Assembly (NCBI GenBank): GCA_028824125.1
Contig: JAPPES010000031.1
Coordinates: forward strand, 1 to 64,000
From: Candidatus Poribacteria bacterium
Lineage (GTDB): Bacteria; Poribacteria; WGA-4E; WGA-3G
Direction: 5' to 3'
DNA length: 64,000 nt
Part shown: one piece after another, positions 59,883-64,000 of the stretch
Position numbering within the stretch: the stretch's first letter is position 1
Layout of the letters: every line of letters begins with the position of its first letter
Translations under genes and position numbers: made by a program
Notes under the pieces: model-generated
Told to the model about the DNA's origin: nothing
Seen by the model: the letters and a program-made list of their open reading frames with translations, nothing else
Database searches by the model: none

Positions 59883-61466
59883 TTATTGATATGTTAAAGT
59901 TCTGCGTAAAATACTTTTGTGTCCTCGATCATTTTCAAGACGATAGATGACAGTGTAGATGCCGGGAATAGTTTGAAATGCGTTACTATTAAGCACAGGT
60001 GTTAATTCAATTTCTGTTGAAGTATCCGGGATTTCTCTTTTTTCTATGAATGGCCCATAGCATCTTTCACCTAAAGGGTTAAGCACCTTCCATGTCAACG
60101 TCAGTTGCTTCGGACGCGGCGGGTTGTTAACGTATACTGTGATTTTATCACCGACAGTGCTACCATCAATACTAAGTATTCCCAATTTTGATAACATCTT
60201 CACTGTTAATGTTAACGGCGGCACATATTCGAGATAGCCTTTTCCGGGAATTGCGCGCCAAGTGCCACCTGTAGCAAGTGCAATCTGCTTGATAGGCAGG
60301 TAATCAAGTCCAATCACATCAACGCGAACCTGTTCCTTTTGCAAGGTCGCAATAACCTCGTCCAGACTATAAGCAGACCTACCGTCAAAATCGGCATCAT
60401 GAAATGCAGCATCGCTCGCAAGAATGAAAAAACGTTGTGCGTTTCGGCGGAATTTTATCTTTTTCAATGCTGCCATGAGCGCATCTAATCCTGCCTCCGA
60501 AATGTCTCCGCCGTGATCAACGTCTATCTTGAAAAGCCAGTTTTTGAAGGTGCCGATATCATCTGTTCGTCCATGTGTTCTGGTTTTATCCGTAAATGTT
60601 ACCAACCCATAAGTAGCATCATTCCCGTTTCGTTGGAAAGCATCAAAAACGTATTCAAAATATGCGCGGATACCGCGTATGTTGTCTACCATACTTGCAG
60701 TTTCATCAAGAATGAAAACGACATCAACCTTTTTTGTTGTCGTTGCTGCTGCCAGTTCTTGCGCGATATCCTTCATCATTTTGATATAGATTCCGCCTAC
60801 TTTACCTTCACCGGCATAGCTGCCACCTCCCCATGTATTACCCATTCCTGTTGCTCGGAGTGCTTCCCCGCGCTGACTTCCATAATTAATCTTCGGAGTG
60901 CCGACTTGTAGCGATGCACCGTTTAGTGTACCATTCGCGTCTAAAACAAGCCTCTCTGTATCCGCTTGCGGTGCCGCAGGTGTCGTATCAGATACTGCTG
61001 ATACAGCAAACAGCTCACGATTTATTTTAACAGTTGTTTGCGTGTTCGGTTTTTGTGTTATTTTCGTGTTCCGAACAGTGGAAACACCATCAACGACAGT
61101 GCCTCCATGTTTTCGGGAATCACTCAAGCTGTTTTGCCTACGCATTTGATCAGTAGGAATATATTCTTGATCACTGTCAGCTGTTAGCCAATCGGTGTTC
61201 AAAACAATACTCGGTTTTGGTGTTGGCGGTTTTTCGTCCTCTTCTACAGTAGATGTTTTAAGTTCAGGCGAAGGCGATTTTTTAAATACTTCTGGCGGTT
61301 TGGCAACTGCAGCACGGGGTATCTGAAAAATGTCAACGATAGGCCACTTTCTGTAAAGTAGCTGCGATTCATCTGTCGGAGAAAACCACCATACACACAG
61401 CAGCAGAACAATGTGGATAAATAGTGAATATATCAGATATGGATGTTTATTTTTTCTATATTTCAT
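59883..61466 (-). CDS. membrane-anchored VWA-domain protein
   Basis: A 527-residue protein: N-terminal signal-anchor (about 12-28), a proline-rich stretch (about 50-90: PPEVFKKSPSPEL...EKPPTPKPS) like the TonB linker, a low-complexity middle, then a von Willebrand A domain (about 243-430) with MIDAS-like DETAS (the canonical form is DxSxS), the central threonine in LVTFTD, and DISEAGLDALMAALKKI. A C-terminal beta domain follows. The layout resembles anchored VWA proteins that scaffold periplasmic complexes. It is the first gene of the minus-strand operon and has no clear ribosome binding site. MITE copy H lies 20 bases upstream of the start codon. Confidence 0.85.
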   Translation of the reverse strand: MKYRKNKHPYLIYSLFIHIVLLLCVWWFSPTDESQLLYRKWPIVDIFQIPRAAVAKPPEVFKKSPSPELKTSTVEEDEKPPTPKPSIVLNTDWLTADSDQEYIPTDQMRRQNSLSDSRKHGGTVVDGVSTVRNTKITQKPNTQTTVKINRELFAVSAVSDTTPAAPQADTERLVLDANGTLNGASLQVGTPKINYGSQRGEALRATGMGNTWGGGSYAGEGKVGGIYIKMMKDIAQELAAATTTKKVDVVFILDETASMVDNIRGIRAYFEYVFDAFQRNGNDATYGLVTFTDKTRTHGRTDDIGTFKNWLFKIDVDHGGDISEAGLDALMAALKKIKFRRNAQRFFILASDAAFHDADFDGRSAYSLDEVIATLQKEQVRVDVIGLDYLPIKQIALATGGTWRAIPGKGYLEYVPPLTLTVKMLSKLGILSIDGSTVGDKITVYVNNPPRPKQLTLTWKVLNPLGERCYGPFIEKREIPDTSTEIELTPVLNSNAFQTIPGIYTVIYRLENDRGHKSILRRTLTYQ

Positions 61467-61486
61467 TTTAGCACAAGTCGTATATT

Positions 61487-61643
61487 TATAGTAAAATCCT
61501 CAATTACCTGGACATTGGCGAGGTTGGGAAACCTCGCCAGCAGAGGTGTACACCTGCATTGGATAGAAAATGACCGAATTAATAACTTAATCTTCGGACA
61601 GTTTGTGCTACAGAAGTGTCTCATTAATTGTAAGTTTACTATA
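61487..61643. mobile_element. MITE-like element, copy H (157 bp)
   Basis: TATAGTAAAATCCTCAATTACCTGGACATTGG at the left and AGTGTCTCATTAATTGTAAGTTTACTATA at the right. The cgaggtt/aacctcg hairpin is present, plus half of the tgtgctacagaagtg module of copy A. Its right tip supplies the TAG stop of the GTPase gene (61639-61641), and its left side abuts the VWA gene start region. Confidence 0.8.
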
Positions 61644-62598
61644 AATGAAATTCAACAACATCTCCATCATAAATCACATCATCACGGCTAACAGGTTGGC
61701 CATCAAGCCATTCGGGTCCCCATATCCGAGCAAATTTGAATTCGGCAAAATCTTTGTGTAAGCCGAGCGCAGCATCGAGGACAGTTGAACCGTTCGGGAG
61801 AACAATCGGGGCATCACGTTCTATCGATTTACCGGGTGCTTTCGGATAAATTCGGACAATGTTTAATGTGTTATAAAGTGTTTGCAACAAAGTCTCTTTG
61901 CCTTCGCCTGTTTCCGCAGAGATGGGATAGATTTGTAACTCGTCTCCATAAAACTCTGTCAGAATCTCTAACCTGTCTGGTGCCCCTGGTGCGTCCAATT
62001 GATTAGCAACAACGAGGTATCTGCCCTCGTCATCCTCAACATCGTCTTTTTGATCGTTAAACACTGTTAACACTACATCTAATTCGTCTAACAGACCATC
62101 GCTGGCAAGACTCACGACCCCTAAGCGCAAATCAGCATTTCTAACTAACGTCAACACCGTTGACGAAATGAAATCAGGCATAATAGAAGGTGTATCAATA
62201 AGTTGGAATTGGATATTTTCATATTGGAGCATTCCGACAACAGGCATGGTGGTCGTGTAGGGAGTGGGGGATACCTCAGATTTTGCTTTTGTGAAATTGG
62301 AGAGCATAAGCGACTTACCGCTATTTGGTGGCCCCAACATTACAATTTGTCCAGCCCCCTGCTTCGGAATATGTTCGCTATATCTCTTTTTGCCCGCCCC
62401 TTTGCTCCCTTTTGCAGACGGCCCTTTTTTTATGACAGCAATACGTTTGCGAAGATCAGATACAACTTTCTCTGTGCCTTTGTGTTTCGGAACAATGCGC
62501 AACATTTCCTCTAACAGGCTAAGTCGTTCCTCATCTGTTTTAGCTGCTTCATGTTGATGTTTGAGTTTATAGTATGTTGGAGGTAGATTTGCTGGCAT
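61639..62598 (-). CDS. DRG/Obg-like GTPase with TGS domain
   Basis: Start at residue 10 of the track ORF (MPANLPPTYY), after GGAG. A 319-residue P-loop GTPase: a helical N-terminal part (about 1-80) with a lysine-rich linker, G1 GPPNSGKS (about 90), G2 region TTTMPVVGMLQ, G3 DTPSIMP, G4 NQLD (the canonical form is NKxD) and G5 ISAETG. A C-terminal TGS-like domain (about 255-319) includes IVLPNGSTVLDAALGLHKDFAEFKFARIWG and DGDVVEFHL. DRG-type proteins act on ribosomes in archaea and eukaryotes; in bacteria such proteins are of unknown role. The G4 variation (Q for K) may alter nucleotide choice. The stop codon comes from the MITE end. Confidence 0.85.
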   Translation of the reverse strand: MPANLPPTYYKLKHQHEAAKTDEERLSLLEEMLRIVPKHKGTEKVVSDLRKRIAVIKKGPSAKGSKGAGKKRYSEHIPKQGAGQIVMLGPPNSGKSLMLSNFTKAKSEVSPTPYTTTMPVVGMLQYENIQFQLIDTPSIMPDFISSTVLTLVRNADLRLGVVSLASDGLLDELDVVLTVFNDQKDDVEDDEGRYLVVANQLDAPGAPDRLEILTEFYGDELQIYPISAETGEGKETLLQTLYNTLNIVRIYPKAPGKSIERDAPIVLPNGSTVLDAALGLHKDFAEFKFARIWGPEWLDGQPVSRDDVIYDGDVVEFHL

Positions 62599-62791
62599 GA
62601 TTGGACTCCGACTCTTTGTTTGCAATCTCTCTCAAAAACTGATAAAATCAAAGAGGTTATTGTCTGAAATGCAAGTGATTAACGCTAATAAATATAAGCG
62701 TCAAATAAAGTGTTGTTGTGCAAAACGAGTTATGGAAATGCTACAATTTAACTACTAATTTGTCTTAACATAATATCAAAAATACATTCTT

Positions 62792-64000
62792 ATGTCAAGT
62801 CGTTTTAAGTGTCTATCCAATACACTCTCTGTAGTTTTAATCTACGCTACTTGTTTATTCTCATTTTTTCCTTCAACTTTTGCACATGCTGATCGTAGAG
62901 ATGAACTCATCAAGAAAGTGCAATCCGATTCGCTGGTTTCACACGTTACGGCTCTACAGGAAAATATCGCGTATTCTCGGAATGCGCTGGCGTATCGCAC
63001 ACGCAGCGCGCATCATCGTGAAGCAACTCATAACGTGGCGGATCATATTAAAACCAAGTTTCTTAGTTCCGGACGGTTACTGGTAAGTGAACAGGTTGTG
63101 GGCGGCATTCGAAACGTTGTTGCAGTGCTACCCTCTAAGCCGACTTCATCAAGCAAACACATCTTTATTATTTGTGCGCACTACGACACGCAAGCGTCAC
63201 GAGAACCGAGTTGGAATCCATTGGCATCAAGTGCCCCAGGCGCAAACAAAAACGGCACAGGCGTAGCGGCAATGTTGGCAATTGCCAATATCTTAAGTCA
63301 GTATGAGTATGACCATGAAATAAGATTTATCGCGTTAGGTGGTGAGGAGATCGGTTTTCTGGGGAGTCGCAACTATGTCCGTAAGGCAGTTGGAAATGGC
63401 AGCTCTCAAAATGACGCTTCAATGCTAAAGCGGACGCCAGACTCCGAAAAAATTGCAGCAGTATTTAATTTAGACATGCTCGGGTTCAACTGGAAAAGCG
63501 ACTTAGTTGAGGTAATTTCCAATAGAGATTCAGTGTGGATAAGCCGCGCCCTCGCAATTTCTAACACATGGTACGACATCGGCTTGAAAATACGCCGAAC
63601 ACATGACGAATTTATTGACATCTCATCACACAAATCTTTTTGGGATGTAGGGTATCCGGCAGTCACCTTAATTGAAAGTTCAACACCGTGGCGAGACTCG
63701 CAAAACTATGACGCTAATCCGTTCTATCGGACATTCAGTGATACACTTGATAAAATAAACTTCCGTTTAGTGACAAAGGTTACCCAATTGGTTTTAGTTA
63801 CGATGGATAGTCTCCTCACGGATATGTTTCAACCGAAGCGGCAGATGCCACAGGTTACGCTTGAATTACCAGATATTGTCAAACAGAATCCGCTGCAAAT
63901 CACAGGCACATTTCGTTCAGATTTTCCGATTGACATAATTGTGCATCCGAGTGGTGTAGAGGCAAAGTTAGATAGAGAAAAGCAAACCTACACAGCATCA
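62792..64000 (+). CDS. M28-type metallopeptidase, partial (window end), altered metal site
   Basis: Open to the window edge, so absent from the ORF track as one frame. From ATG 62792: signal peptide (about 10-33, ending TFAHA), a helical pro-like region, then an M28 peptidase domain with the His ligand in CAHYDT (about 130), GEEIGFLGS, NLDMLGFN and the last His in SSHKSFWDVGYPAVTLIES. In the family the bridging metal ligand is an Asp in the GA(N/D)DN(A/G)SG block; here the sequence is GANKNGTG, with Lys at about residue 153. So it may bind one metal or be inactive. After the domain a beta-rich segment begins (VTLELPDIVKQNPLQITGTF). The C-terminus is outside the window. Confidence 0.85.
   Translation, partial: MSSRFKCLSNTLSVVLIYATCLFSFFPSTFAHADRRDELIKKVQSDSLVSHVTALQENIAYSRNALAYRTRSAHHREATHNVADHIKTKFLSSGRLLVSEQVVGGIRNVVAVLPSKPTSSSKHIFIICAHYDTQASREPSWNPLASSAPGANKNGTGVAAMLAIANILSQYEYDHEIRFIALGGEEIGFLGSRNYVRKAVGNGSSQNDASMLKRTPDSEKIAAVFNLDMLGFNWKSDLVEVISNRDSVWISRALAISNTWYDIGLKIRRTHDEFIDISSHKSFWDVGYPAVTLIESSTPWRDSQNYDANPFYRTFSDTLDKINFRLVTKVTQLVLVTMDSLLTDMFQPKRQMPQVTLELPDIVKQNPLQITGTFRSDFPIDIIVHPSGVEAKLDREKQTYTAS

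Noticed and set aside
62880-63086. 68-aa ORF in the track
   Set aside because: Out-of-frame shadow of the M28-type gene that starts at 62792 and runs off the window.

Overview
The window looks like a chromosomal piece of an uncultured, Gram-negative-type bacterium close to Candidatus Poribacteria or the planctomycete-like lineages. This is inference from gene content: a DUF1501 protein with a large PSCyt1/DUF1549/DUF1553 cytochrome protein, several secreted WD40/TolB-like propellers, ASPIC/UnbV-FG-GAP, LamG and PhyH-type proteins, LolA-like and beta-barrel proteins, and a YfhM/PbpC pair. The DNA is AT-rich and genes lie on both strands.

Layout. 1-3300: an AT-rich islet of small unknown genes separated by many different perfect inverted repeats, two of them preceded by the same 18-base word (possible twin sRNAs), and by IS200/IS605-like palindromes, one of which forms the 3' end of a WD40 gene. 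3272-14792: two WD40 genes flanking a minus-strand block (DUF1549/1553 cytochrome, three related small membrane proteins of which one is frameshifted, TolB-like protein, aspartic protease, DUF1501). 15047-22301, plus strand: TPR lipoprotein, a restriction-modification pair that sits exactly between 41-bp direct repeats, ThrB-like kinase, ABC-F, a MarR protein with a ferritin-like tail, and an ECF sigma factor. FtsY (minus) follows, then an operon of a cytochrome P460-like lipoprotein and a diheme cytochrome fused to a predicted outer-membrane barrel.

25953-36225: alpha-2-macroglobulin, PBP1C and a third WD40 protein. 36231-48710: DUF423, an IS982-family insertion sequence with a broken transposase, chorismate-lyase-like protein, an exported PEP/pyruvate-binding (PPDK-like) protein, LamG protein, an overlapping LolA-like/YidD/TPR operon, an MNT-HEPN fusion, a beta-barrel protein, and five members of an unrecognised small membrane protein family (four in tandem). 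49075-54468: tRNA-Asn, PhyH-like dioxygenase, a TPP enzyme operon with a 44-aa gene and an ABC ATPase, and two small membrane proteins. 54679-61466: a four-gene minus operon (VWA, M20 amidohydrolase, TPR, ASPIC/UnbV). 61639-64000: DRG/Obg-like GTPase with a TGS domain and a partial M28-type peptidase that is open at the window end.

Running through the whole window is a MITE-like family with termini TATAGT...ACTATA and GGACATT-type subterminal boxes; at least eight copies lie between genes and two supply the stop codon of the adjacent gene. No phage, CRISPR array or rRNA was seen. The strongest candidates for new biology are the 41-bp-flanked R-M module, the cytochrome-barrel fusion, the tandem small membrane protein family, the frameshifted membrane gene with an A_AAG_GGA slip site, and the twin hairpin RNAs.
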